Positions 1-5,137 of a DNA stretch of 5,640 nt are shown piece after piece. The notes under the pieces are model-generated. The model searched no databases and had not been told where the DNA came from. It was given only the letters and a program-made list of their open reading frames with translations. Every line of letters starts with the position of its first letter. Position 1 is the stretch's first letter. The position numbers were made by a program, and so were the translations under genes. Source of the stretch: Treponema sp. (GTDB lineage: Bacteria; Spirochaetota; Spirochaetia; Treponematales; Breznakiellaceae); contig JAITFA010000215.1 in assembly GCA_031281685.1 (NCBI GenBank), positions 1-5,640 of the forward strand, given 5' to 3'.

Positions 1-948
1 TTTTTTCAACAGCGCGGCTTCCGTTATATCCATACCCCGATCATCACTGCCAGCGACGCCGAAGGCGCGGGCGCCATGTTTCAGGTAACGACACTGGATA
101 TGGATTCTATTGCCAAAAGCGGCAAGGCGCCGGACTTTCAGAAAGATTTCTTTGGCAAGAAGAGCTTTTTAACCGTGTCTGGTCAGCTTGAGGCCGAGAC
201 CTACGCCACAGCGCTGTCGCGGGTCTACACCTTTGGGCCGACATTCCGTGCCGAGAACTCCAACACCACGCGCCATCTCGCTGAATTCTGGATGATCGAG
301 CCGGAAATCGCCTTCGCTGAACTGGAAGATAACATGAGCCTTGCCGAAGATTTTCTCAAGGCGCTGTTCACTGTTGTTCTTAACGATTGTACCGATGACC
401 TAGCATTCTTTGACACTCGCGTCGAAAAAGGCATTATTAATACCCTGCGTTCCGTTGTTGATGCCCGGTTCACCCATATCACCTATACTGATGCCATTGT
501 TGAGCTTGAGAAAAACGCCGCTGTCTTTGAGTTTAAGCCTTTCTGGGGTTGCGATCTCCAGAGCGAGCATGAAAAGTTTCTCACTGAAAAGGTGGCGCAC
601 GGACCAGTCATTGTTACCGACTATCCTAGAGAGATAAAAGCCTTTTATATGAAGCAGAATGATGATGGCAAGACGGTTCGGGCAATGGATGTGCTGGTAC
701 CGAGGCTGGGCGAAATCATTGGCGGTTCCGAGCGTGAGGCTGACCTTGGGCGGCTGGAAGCGCGGATGGGCGAGCTGGGTATGCGGCTTGAAGATTACTG
801 GTGGTATCTTGACCTGCGGCGTTTTGGCACAGTTCCCCATTCCGGCTTTGGTATGGGCTTTGAGCGGCTCATCCAGTACGTTACTGGCATGACGAACATC
901 CGCGATGTGATTCCCTACCCACGCGCTGTAGGGCAGGCGGAGTTCTAG
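1..948 (+). CDS. asnS: Asparaginyl-tRNA synthetase, C-terminal part (5' end outside window)
   Basis: Class IIb aminoacyl-tRNA synthetase that charges tRNA-Asn with asparagine in the cytoplasm. The frame is open from base 1 and runs 315 residues to a TAG stop; bacterial AsnRS is usually about 430-470 residues, so the N-terminal OB-fold anticodon-binding domain lies left of the window. Visible in fragment numbering: the end of motif 1 ([10 protein letters not shown], 6-15), the AsnRS loop EGAGAMF (21-27), motif 2 ([17 protein letters not shown], 82-98), [11 protein letters not shown] (207-217), [10 protein letters not shown] (237-246), motif 3 ([10 protein letters not shown], 282-291) and the C-terminal IRDVIPYPR. 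The asparagine-type signatures, rather than aspartate-type ones, distinguish it from AspRS. An ATG at 76 is internal, not the start, because conserved motif 1 precedes it. The loop is normally EGAGEMF; here the glutamate is alanine. It converges with argD, with 57 bp between the stops. Confidence 0.96.
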   Translation, partial: FFQQRGFRYIHTPIITASDAEGAGAMFQVTTLDMDSIAKSGKAPDFQKDFFGKKSFLTVSGQLEAETYATALSRVYTFGPTFRAENSNTTRHLAEFWMIEPEIAFAELEDNMSLAEDFLKALFTVVLNDCTDDLAFFDTRVEKGIINTLRSVVDARFTHITYTDAIVELEKNAAVFEFKPFWGCDLQSEHEKFLTEKVAHGPVIVTDYPREIKAFYMKQNDDGKTVRAMDVLVPRLGEIIGGSEREADLGRLEARMGELGMRLEDYWWYLDLRRFGTVPHSGFGMGFERLIQYVTGMTNIRDVIPYPRAVGQAEF

Positions 949-956
949 CGGTAAAC

Positions 957-990
957 GGCATGAGCGGGTCTGGTTCAGACTACCCATGCC
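957..990. terminator. Hairpin between convergent asnS and argD, possible bidirectional terminator
   Basis: Outer arms GGCATG (957-962) and CATGCC (985-990) enclose an inner stem GTCTG (968-972) / CAGAC (976-980) with a 3-nt loop; the segments between them are imperfectly matched. It fills most of the 57-bp gap between two convergent stop codons, where a shared terminator is expected. Neither strand has a proper T-run after the stem (only GTTTACC on the minus side), so classical intrinsic termination is not certain. Confidence 0.4.
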
Positions 991-1005
991 TCCATCAAAT
1001 CAACA

Positions 1006-2163
1006 TCAAGCCAGAACCGCCTTGAGTATAGCAAGCCCTTCAGAGATTTCCGCATCGTTTATCGTATACGGCGGCAGGAAGCGCAGGGTATTCTTGCCAG
1101 CCGAAAGCACTAATAAGCCCTGAGCAAGACAGGCTTCCAGTATCGGCCATGCCTCAACCGTGAGGTCCGCGCCTATCATCAGGCCGCGTCCCCGTATTTC
1201 CGTAATCTTCGGGTGGTTCCAGCCGCGAATCGTGCTTTGTATCAGGTTACCCTTTCGTGCTATCTCCTTGAGAAACAGGGGATTCGTTACAGTTTCAAGC
1301 ACCACAAAACCAGCGGCGGCGGCAAGCGGGTTGCCGCCAAAGGTACTGCCGTGATCGCCGGTACTGAGCGTGTCCGCCGTTTTTTCACCGGCAAGCACCG
1401 CGCCCGCAGGCACGCCGCCGCACAAGCCCTTTGCCAGCGTAACAATGTCGGGCTGAACGCCGTAGGCTTCATAAGCCAGAAAAGTTCCGGTACGACCTAT
1501 GCCGCATTGAATTTCGTCAAAGATGAGCAGTATGTCCCGCTCGGCGCAGAATTTTGCCACTGCCGCGATATATGCGCTGTCCTGAGGCTTGATACCGCTT
1601 TCGCCCTGAATGGCCTCGATGATGATGCCAGCGACACTGTTCTTGTCCAGCGCCTGATCCAACTCGGCAAGATTGCCGGACTGCACATACACAAAGCCTT
1701 CGGTAAAGGGACCAAAGTCCTTGTGGAACACATCCTGACCCGTCGCCGATAGCGTGGTGATGGTGCGCCCGTGAAAACTTCCCCGAAGGCTGACAATCGT
1801 GTGCCGTCCGGGTCCATGTTTCATCAGCGAATACTTTCGCGCAATCTTGCAAGCGCCCTCATTGGCTTCCGCGCCGGAGTTGGCAAGGAAAACCCGCTTC
1901 ATGCCCGCACATGCTGCCACCAGCTTTTCAGCAAACGCAGCCGACACGTCGCTCTGGTAATAATTGCAGACGTGGTTGAGCTTTGCCGTCTGTTCCCCTA
2001 TAGCCTTCACCAGTGGCGGATAGGCGTGTCCCAGACAGTTCACCGCGATACCAGCGGTGAAGTCCAGATACCGTTTGCCGTTCACGTCAAAAAGATACGA
2101 TCCCTCACCCTTTGCAAACGTTACCGGCAAGCGATGATAGGTATTCATAAACACATCAGTCAT
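1006..2163 (-). CDS. argD: Acetylornithine aminotransferase (class III PLP aminotransferase)
   Basis: Converts N-acetylglutamate semialdehyde to N2-acetylornithine with glutamate as amino donor, step 4 of arginine synthesis; the family often also works on succinyl-diaminopimelate in lysine synthesis. The protein has 385 residues, close to the usual ~400. Seen: the N-terminal RYLDFTAGIAVNCLGH (31-46), NSGAEANE (95-102, phosphate binding), SFHGRT (129-134), the FDEIQCGIGRTG block with the PLP-binding Asp216, the Schiff-base lysine in LAKG (Lys245), HGSTFGGNPL (271-280) and a C-terminal RFLPPYTI segment. All catalytic features are present. The start at 2163 is preceded by AAGGAAG (2169-2175) at good spacing; a second ATG five codons in is less well placed. 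It follows argB by 88 bp on the same strand. ArgD is hard to separate from GABA or succinylornithine aminotransferases by sequence alone; the argB neighbour supports ArgD. Confidence 0.93.
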   Translation of the reverse strand: MTDVFMNTYHRLPVTFAKGEGSYLFDVNGKRYLDFTAGIAVNCLGHAYPPLVKAIGEQTAKLNHVCNYYQSDVSAAFAEKLVAACAGMKRVFLANSGAEANEGACKIARKYSLMKHGPGRHTIVSLRGSFHGRTITTLSATGQDVFHKDFGPFTEGFVYVQSGNLAELDQALDKNSVAGIIIEAIQGESGIKPQDSAYIAAVAKFCAERDILLIFDEIQCGIGRTGTFLAYEAYGVQPDIVTLAKGLCGGVPAGAVLAGEKTADTLSTGDHGSTFGGNPLAAAAGFVVLETVTNPLFLKEIARKGNLIQSTIRGWNHPKITEIRGRGLMIGADLTVEAWPILEACLAQGLLVLSAGKNTLRFLPPYTINDAEISEGLAILKAVLA

Positions 2164-2168
2164 TTTTT

Positions 2169-2192
2169 CTTCCTTAATTCAATCTTATTATA
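2169..2192 (-). promoter_or_regulatory. Possible argD promoter -10 and ribosome binding site
   Basis: On the minus strand, a perfect TATAAT (2192-2187) lies 23 bp before the argD start and would start transcription near 2180; AAGGAAG (2175-2169) is a good Shine-Dalgarno sequence. No convincing -35 hexamer sits 16-18 bp upstream: that position is occupied by the GGTGTCAGA repeats, which could bind an activator or be unrelated. The ribosome site is convincing, the promoter only possible. Confidence 0.45.
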
Positions 2193-2193
2193 A

Positions 2194-2221
2194 TTGTGTC
2201 TGACACCATGTCTCTGACACC
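2194..2221 (-). repeat. Tandem 14-nt repeat GGTGTCAGA(G/C)ACA(T/A) in the argB-argD gap
   Basis: Read on the minus strand, GGTGTCAGAGACAT (2221-2208) is followed directly by GGTGTCAGACACAA (2207-2194): 12 of 14 bases match. The second unit contains the short palindrome GTGTC-A-GACAC. An exact 14/14 copy of the first unit occurs on the plus strand at 5195-5208, so this is a small dispersed motif. Function unknown; it resembles, from memory only, GTGTCAGACAC motifs that recur between genes in several bacterial genomes. Confidence 0.7.
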
Positions 2222-2251
2222 ACCAATGGCAGCTTTCGCCGTCTTGCGATT

Positions 2252-3034
2252 TCACACAATCGCGGTTCCAAGACTCTGTGCCGAGAGCAATGCGTGGGGG
2301 CGACGACCGTCGATGATGCGCGTTTCTCTGACACCGCCTGCCAGCGCTTTGATACAGCAGTCGGTCTTGGGGATCATGCCCTTGCTAACCACGCCGTCTC
2401 GCCTGAGTTGCTCCAGTTCAGTCCGCGACAGTTCGCTGATGAGCGATGACGGGTCTCTGACGTTGCGCAAAAGCCCGGGCACATCGGTCATAAGGATAAG
2501 CCGGGCGGCTTTTGCGGCAACGGCAATCTCTGCCGCTGCGGTATCGGCGTTTACATTGAGACTACGCCCCGCGTCCTCGCCTAAGCCCAGCGCGACTGAG
2601 GACACTACAGGAATGAAACCACTGTCGAGGACGCGGTTCAGTACATCAAGGTCAACGCTCTCGATTTCTCCGACAAGACCGAGGTCTACGCTTTTGATAC
2701 GCCGCGCCTTGAGTAAGCCGCCGTCAATACCGCAGAGACCCACGGCTCTGCCTCCCCATGCATGGATAAGGGCGACAATCTCCTTGTTGAGCTTACCACA
2801 CAAAACCATCTGTACGATCTCCATGGTCTCCTCATCCGTGTAGCGCAAGCCGTTTACAAAGCGGCTTACTTTATTAACTCTTCTGAGCATGGCGTCGATC
2901 TCTGGACCGCCGCCATGAACCAGTATAACCCGTTCCTGCCCCGCCATACGGATTAGATCCTCAATAACCGCAGCCTTGAGGTCCTCATTGATCATGGCGC
3001 TTCCGCCATACTTGATAACCGTTGTTTGCATCAT
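2252..3034 (-). CDS. argB: Acetylglutamate kinase
   Basis: Phosphorylates N-acetylglutamate with ATP, step 2 and often the controlled step of arginine synthesis; amino acid kinase fold. From the ATG at 3034 it has 260 residues, near the 258 of E. coli. Seen: the N-terminal lysine motif IKYGGSAM (Lys8), HGGGPEID (40-47, glycine-rich loop), the FVNGLRYTDEETM substrate block (59-71), NVNADTAA (160-167), MTDVPG (182-187) and KGMIPK (218-223). There is no N-terminal helix before the Lys8 strand; arginine-inhibited hexameric enzymes carry such an extension, so by family knowledge this one is probably not feedback-inhibited. The start is unsure: TTG at 3040, ATG at 3034 and ATG at 3031 are in frame and none has a clear Shine-Dalgarno sequence; 3034 is chosen because ATG is preferred and a -10-like box lies just upstream. 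The gene is divergent from the PHP phosphatase and upstream of argD. Confidence 0.94.
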   Translation of the reverse strand: MMQTTVIKYGGSAMINEDLKAAVIEDLIRMAGQERVILVHGGGPEIDAMLRRVNKVSRFVNGLRYTDEETMEIVQMVLCGKLNKEIVALIHAWGGRAVGLCGIDGGLLKARRIKSVDLGLVGEIESVDLDVLNRVLDSGFIPVVSSVALGLGEDAGRSLNVNADTAAAEIAVAAKAARLILMTDVPGLLRNVRDPSSLISELSRTELEQLRRDGVVSKGMIPKTDCCIKALAGGVRETRIIDGRRPHALLSAQSLGTAIV

Positions 3035-3040
3035 GTACAA

Positions 3041-3074
3041 GTTATAGCATATTTTGTTGGAAATAGGCTATGAT
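3041..3074. promoter_or_regulatory. Divergent promoter region of argB (-) and the PHP phosphatase (+), possibly leaderless
   Basis: The 45-bp gap has a -10-like hexamer for each direction, set almost against the start codons. Plus: TATGAT (3069-3074), 5 bp before the ATG at 3080. Minus: TATAAC (3046-3041) or TATGCT (3051-3046), 6-11 bp before the ATG at 3034. No good -35 is seen for either, and neither gene has a normally placed Shine-Dalgarno sequence (only AGG at 3065-3067 for the plus gene). The two boxes lie in an inverted repeat ATAGC (3044-3048) / GCTAT (3067-3071). This geometry suggests leaderless or near-leaderless transcripts. Confidence 0.4.
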
Positions 3075-3079
3075 ACCTT

Positions 3080-3964
3080 ATGTGTTATTCTTGTTTGCAT
3101 ACCCATACTACGTTTTGTGATGGAGAGGACGATATCGAAACCTTTTGCCGAGTTGCGTATGAGAAAGGGTTTGACACCCTGGGTTTCAGCGCCCATGCGC
3201 CTATCAGGAAAAAGACTGGTTGGGTATCGGACTGGCATCTGCCGGATGAACGACTCTCCGAATACCTTGACGCGGTACGGGAGGCGCGACGACGCTGGGA
3301 AGGGAGGCTCCGCGTACTCGCCGGGCTTGAAATCGACTTTGTCCCAGGGCTTATGGGCCCTGCCGACAAAGATTACCGGGAACTGGGACTGGATTACTGT
3401 ATTGGCTCAGTTCATTACCTTATTCCACCACGCGGGGAGCCTTTCGAGGTTGACGGATCCCCTGCAAAATTCGCCAAAGGGATTGAAGAAGGGTTTTCAG
3501 GAGATGCCGAAGCAATGGTGGACGCCTACTGGGATGCGGAAGAAGCGCTCATTCGCGCCGGAGGTTTTGATATCTTGGGGCATATTGATCTTATCAAAAA
3601 AAACAATCAAGATAAGCAATGGTTTTCGCTTGAGTCCGAGACCTACCACATCCATCTTGTGCGGGTCGCGGACTGTATCGCGCAGACGTATGGGGCTTCA
3701 CCGTTTGTAGTCGAGGTCAACACTGGCGGCCTTAACCGAGGGAAGACACGGGATACCTATCCTTCCCTGCCGCTGCTGCGCTTATTACGGGAGCGGGACG
3801 TACCGCTCATCATCACTGCCGACGCACACCGCGCCTGCCATCTGGACGGCCATTATGCGGTGGCGCAAGAGATACTTCGTGAGATTGGTTATAAATTCGT
3901 TCATTTTTCTCTTGTCGGTTTTAATATTTGTGAGTATACTACTTATATTAGGAATCATTCCTAA
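3080..3964 (+). CDS. hisK: PHP-family phosphatase, histidinol-phosphatase (HisK/HisJ) type
   Basis: Predicted metal-dependent phosphoesterase that removes phosphate from L-histidinol phosphate, the penultimate stage of histidine synthesis. The 294-residue length fits the HisK/HisJ family (about 260-290). The four PHP motifs and metal-ligand candidates are in order: HTHTTFCDG (His7, His9, Asp14), SAHAP (His39), GLEIDF (Glu84), GSVHYL (His112), GHIDLIKK (His168), EVNTGG (213-217) and TADAH (Asp248, His250). All expected ligands are present, so it should be active. The ATG at 3080 puts the first His ligand at residue 7, normal for the family. No other his genes are in view, so another phosphate substrate is possible. 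The last ~18 codons overlap the promoter and operator assigned to perR, and the TAA stop (3962-3964) lies inside the palindrome. Confidence 0.85.
   Translation: MCYSCLHTHTTFCDGEDDIETFCRVAYEKGFDTLGFSAHAPIRKKTGWVSDWHLPDERLSEYLDAVREARRRWEGRLRVLAGLEIDFVPGLMGPADKDYRELGLDYCIGSVHYLIPPRGEPFEVDGSPAKFAKGIEEGFSGDAEAMVDAYWDAEEALIRAGGFDILGHIDLIKKNNQDKQWFSLESETYHIHLVRVADCIAQTYGASPFVVEVNTGGLNRGKTRDTYPSLPLLRLLRERDVPLIITADAHRACHLDGHYAVAQEILREIGYKFVHFSLVGFNICEYTTYIRNHS
3912..3940 (+). promoter_or_regulatory. Predicted sigma70 promoter of perR (-35 TTGTCG, 17 bp, -10 TATACT)
   Basis: TTGTCG (3912-3917) and TATACT (3935-3940) are separated by exactly 17 bp, predicting a transcription start near 3947. The promoter lies within the 3' end of the upstream phosphatase gene, where local base composition turns AT-rich, and precedes the perR start by 45 bp. 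It is the best-matched promoter in the window. Confidence 0.65.
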
Positions 3965-3969
3965 TATAA
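3943..3969. promoter_or_regulatory. 27-bp perfect palindrome, predicted PerR/Fur-family operator
   Basis: Arms TTATATTAGGAAT (3943-3955) and ATTCCTAATATAA (3957-3969) are exact reverse complements around a single C at 3956. The core TAGGAAT-C-ATTCCTA has the 7-1-7 form of Fur-superfamily boxes (Bacillus PerR box TTATAAT-N-ATTATAA) and shares its AAT-N-ATT centre. It covers the predicted perR start of transcription (about -4 to +23), where a bound repressor would block initiation. It encloses the upstream gene's stop codon. A terminator is the alternative, but the loop would be too small without unpairing the centre, and an A-run rather than a T-run follows on the coding strand. Confidence 0.7.
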
Positions 3970-3984
3970 AAAAAAGGTTGGGTT

Positions 3985-4443
3985 ATGAAGAAACATAGTA
4001 AGAAGCGTGACGCAATTTTGGAGCTTATCCAATCAACCTCGTCGCATCCGAGCGCTCGTTGGATTTACGAGCAACTCAAAGATCGGATACCTGGGCTTTC
4101 CCTTGCCACCGTGTACCGCAACATCAGTCTGTTCCTGAAAGAAGGAACTATCATCTCTGTTGGCGTAGTGAATGGAGAGGAACATTTCGATGGCTTTATT
4201 GATCCGCGTCCTCACTTGATATGTACTCACTGCGGGCGGGTCATTGATATCCCGGACCCCAACATGGAGCTTCTCAGGGTCATTGTTGAACAACAGCAGG
4301 AACTGCGGTTAATTCCTCATGGCTTCAATATTGATTACCGGAAGGTAATCTTCTACGGTATCTGTGAGGACTGTAGCACGAAAAACACTGAAAGTACGGA
4401 GCGTGCAGAGCAGCCGAAAGCCAAGCAGGAACATGCTGGGTGA
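3985..4443 (+). CDS. perR: PerR/Fur-family metal-dependent transcriptional repressor
   Basis: Predicted peroxide-sensing repressor of the Fur superfamily, 152 residues. Winged-helix DNA-binding domain: recognition helix in GLSLATVYRNISLFLKEG (37-54). Structural Zn(Cys)4 site: Cys80-x-x-Cys83 in LICTHCG and Cys127-x-x-Cys130 in GICEDC, the two-pair pattern of PerR. Against Bacillus PerR regulatory ligands: His37 aligns with His21 (SSHPSARWIY), Asp85 with Asp69 (HFDG), His93 with His77, Asp104 with Asp88 (VIDIP); His91 aligns with Arg75 (PRPHLIC), a missing ligand. A 22-residue charged tail (STKNTESTER...) follows the last cysteine pair, longer than in Bacillus PerR. Shine-Dalgarno AAAGG (3973-3977) is 7 bp before the ATG. 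It has its own promoter and an overlapping palindrome, suggesting autorepression, and precedes a rubrerythrin, a classic PerR target. Fur, Zur or another subtype cannot be excluded. Confidence 0.85.
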   Translation: MKKHSKKRDAILELIQSTSSHPSARWIYEQLKDRIPGLSLATVYRNISLFLKEGTIISVGVVNGEEHFDGFIDPRPHLICTHCGRVIDIPDPNMELLRVIVEQQQELRLIPHGFNIDYRKVIFYGICEDCSTKNTESTERAEQPKAKQEHAG

Positions 4444-4456
4444 GCATCGGGATCTA

Positions 4457-4486
4457 AGCTATCGGAGCCGCGAAGCTCCGATAGCT
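4457..4486 (+). other. Strong 12-bp stem hairpin between perR and rbr
   Basis: AGCTATCGGAGC (4457-4468) and GCTCCGATAGCT (4475-4486) pair perfectly around the 6-nt loop CGCGAA. It begins 13 bp after the perR stop. No T-run follows (CAACGGAAA), so it is not a standard intrinsic terminator. It may stabilise the perR mRNA end, act as a processing site or partial attenuator, or be a dispersed palindromic repeat. The stem is certain from the sequence; its role is not. Confidence 0.6.
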
Positions 4487-4511
4487 CAACGGAAACTACC
4501 GGCATAGGCCG

Positions 4512-4528
4512 TTAGGAATATTTCAAAA
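4512..4528. promoter_or_regulatory. Possible degenerate PerR operator upstream of rbr
   Basis: TTAGGAAT (4512-4519) is identical to the core half-site of the perR palindrome and is followed, after one base, by TTTCAAAA, which matches 5 of 8 positions of the other half ATTCCTAA. It lies 16-33 bp before the rbr ATG, directly ahead of its ribosome site. No clear -35/-10 pair was found around it, so rbr may instead be read through from perR. Confidence 0.4.
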
Positions 4529-4531
4529 TAC

Positions 4532-4536
4532 AGGAG
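4532..4536 (+). promoter_or_regulatory. Ribosome binding site of rbr
   Basis: AGGAG with 8 bp to the ATG at 4545, a strong Shine-Dalgarno sequence that fixes the rbr start and fits the high expression usual for rubrerythrins. Confidence 0.75.
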
Positions 4537-4544
4537 AAAAGAAG

Positions 4545-5084
4545 ATGAAGTTTGTTTGTTCAGTCTGTGGTTATGTGCATGAGGGCGATCAGCCGCCAGC
4601 GGCGTGTCCCCAGTGTAAAGCCCCTGCGTCCAAGTTTAAGGCGCAGGGTGCGGGAACCGCCTATGCTGTAGAGCATGTGGTCGGTGTTGCTAAGGGCGTT
4701 GAGGAAGATATCCTTGATGATCTTCGGGCGAACTTTAACGGCGAGTGTAGCGAAGTCGGTATGTACCTTGCCATGAGCCGCGTCGCGGAGCGGGAAGGTT
4801 ACCCTGAGATTGCCGAGGCGTTCAAGCGATACGCCTTTGAGGAAGCCGAACACGCCGCGAAGTTTGCCGAGCTTCTTGGTGAAGTCATCACCGACAGCAC
4901 CAAGCGCAACCTCGAACTCCGTAGCGCCGCTGAGCATGGCGCCTGTGAAGGCAAAGCCAAGCTCGCCAAGCTGGCCAAAGAGCGCGGCTACGACGCCATC
5001 CACGACACGGTTCACGAGATGGCCCGTGATGAGGCCCGCCATGGTTGTGGCTTCAGCGGCCTGCTGAAGCGCTACTTCGCATAA
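4545..5084 (+). CDS. rbr: Reverse-type rubrerythrin (N-terminal rubredoxin domain plus diiron domain)
   Basis: Cytoplasmic non-heme iron peroxidase that reduces hydrogen peroxide to water, with electrons from NADH via a reductase or rubredoxin; protects anaerobes. 179 residues. The rubredoxin domain comes first: Cys5-x-x-Cys8-Gly and Cys21-Pro-x-Cys24. The four-helix ferritin-like domain follows, with diiron ligand candidates Glu67 (NGECSE), Glu100/His103 (EEAEH, first ExxH), Glu130 (AAEHG), Glu158 and Glu163/His166 (DEARH, second ExxH). Classical rubrerythrins have the rubredoxin domain at the C-terminus; this order matches the 'reverse rubrerythrins' of Clostridium acetobutylicum, known PerR targets of about 180 residues. 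All ligands are intact. It lies 101 bp after perR, has a strong ribosome site, and ends in an intrinsic terminator 22 bp downstream. A long antisense open frame over it is a composition shadow. Confidence 0.93.
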   Translation: MKFVCSVCGYVHEGDQPPAACPQCKAPASKFKAQGAGTAYAVEHVVGVAKGVEEDILDDLRANFNGECSEVGMYLAMSRVAEREGYPEIAEAFKRYAFEEAEHAAKFAELLGEVITDSTKRNLELRSAAEHGACEGKAKLAKLAKERGYDAIHDTVHEMARDEARHGCGFSGLLKRYFA

Positions 5085-5105
5085 AACACACGCCACGGTT
5101 CTTAG

Positions 5106-5137
5106 CCGCTGTTCCTTATGGGACAGCGGTTTTTTTT
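5106..5137 (+). terminator. Intrinsic terminator of rbr
   Basis: CCGCTGTTCC (5106-5115), loop TTAT, GGGACAGCGG (5120-5129): a 10-bp stem with one G-T pair, followed at once by eight T residues (5130-5137). A textbook Rho-independent terminator, ending the perR-rbr unit. Confidence 0.93.

Noticed and set aside
400..987. 195-codon open frame antisense to asnS
   Set aside because: The opposite strand encodes all AsnRS class II motifs; this frame has no recognisable domain or ribosome site and is a composition shadow.
1213..1752. 179-codon plus-strand open frame opposite argD
   Set aside because: Lies wholly inside conserved argD coding sequence; no start signal or domain.
2187..2222. ArgR operator upstream of argD
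   Set aside because: The repeats (GGTGTCAGA) do not resemble the ARG-box pattern TGAAT-N4-ATTCA.
2196..2843. 215-codon plus-strand open frame opposite argB
   Set aside because: Ser/Thr/Pro-rich low-complexity product typical of an antisense shadow; argB motifs are intact on the other strand.
3054..3710. 218-codon open frame overlapping the PHP phosphatase in another frame
   Set aside because: The product has no recognisable motif, while the overlapping frame has every PHP ligand in order.
3943..3969. Palindrome as a terminator of the phosphatase gene
   Set aside because: The single-base centre gives a poor hairpin loop, an A-run rather than a T-run follows on the coding strand, and it overlaps a predicted start site; an operator explains it better.
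4457..4486. Hairpin as an intrinsic terminator between perR and rbr
   Set aside because: No T-run follows; kept only as a hairpin of unknown role.
4560..5096. 178-codon open frame antisense to rbr
   Set aside because: Mirror of a strongly biased gene; no ribosome site and no domain; rbr is unambiguous.
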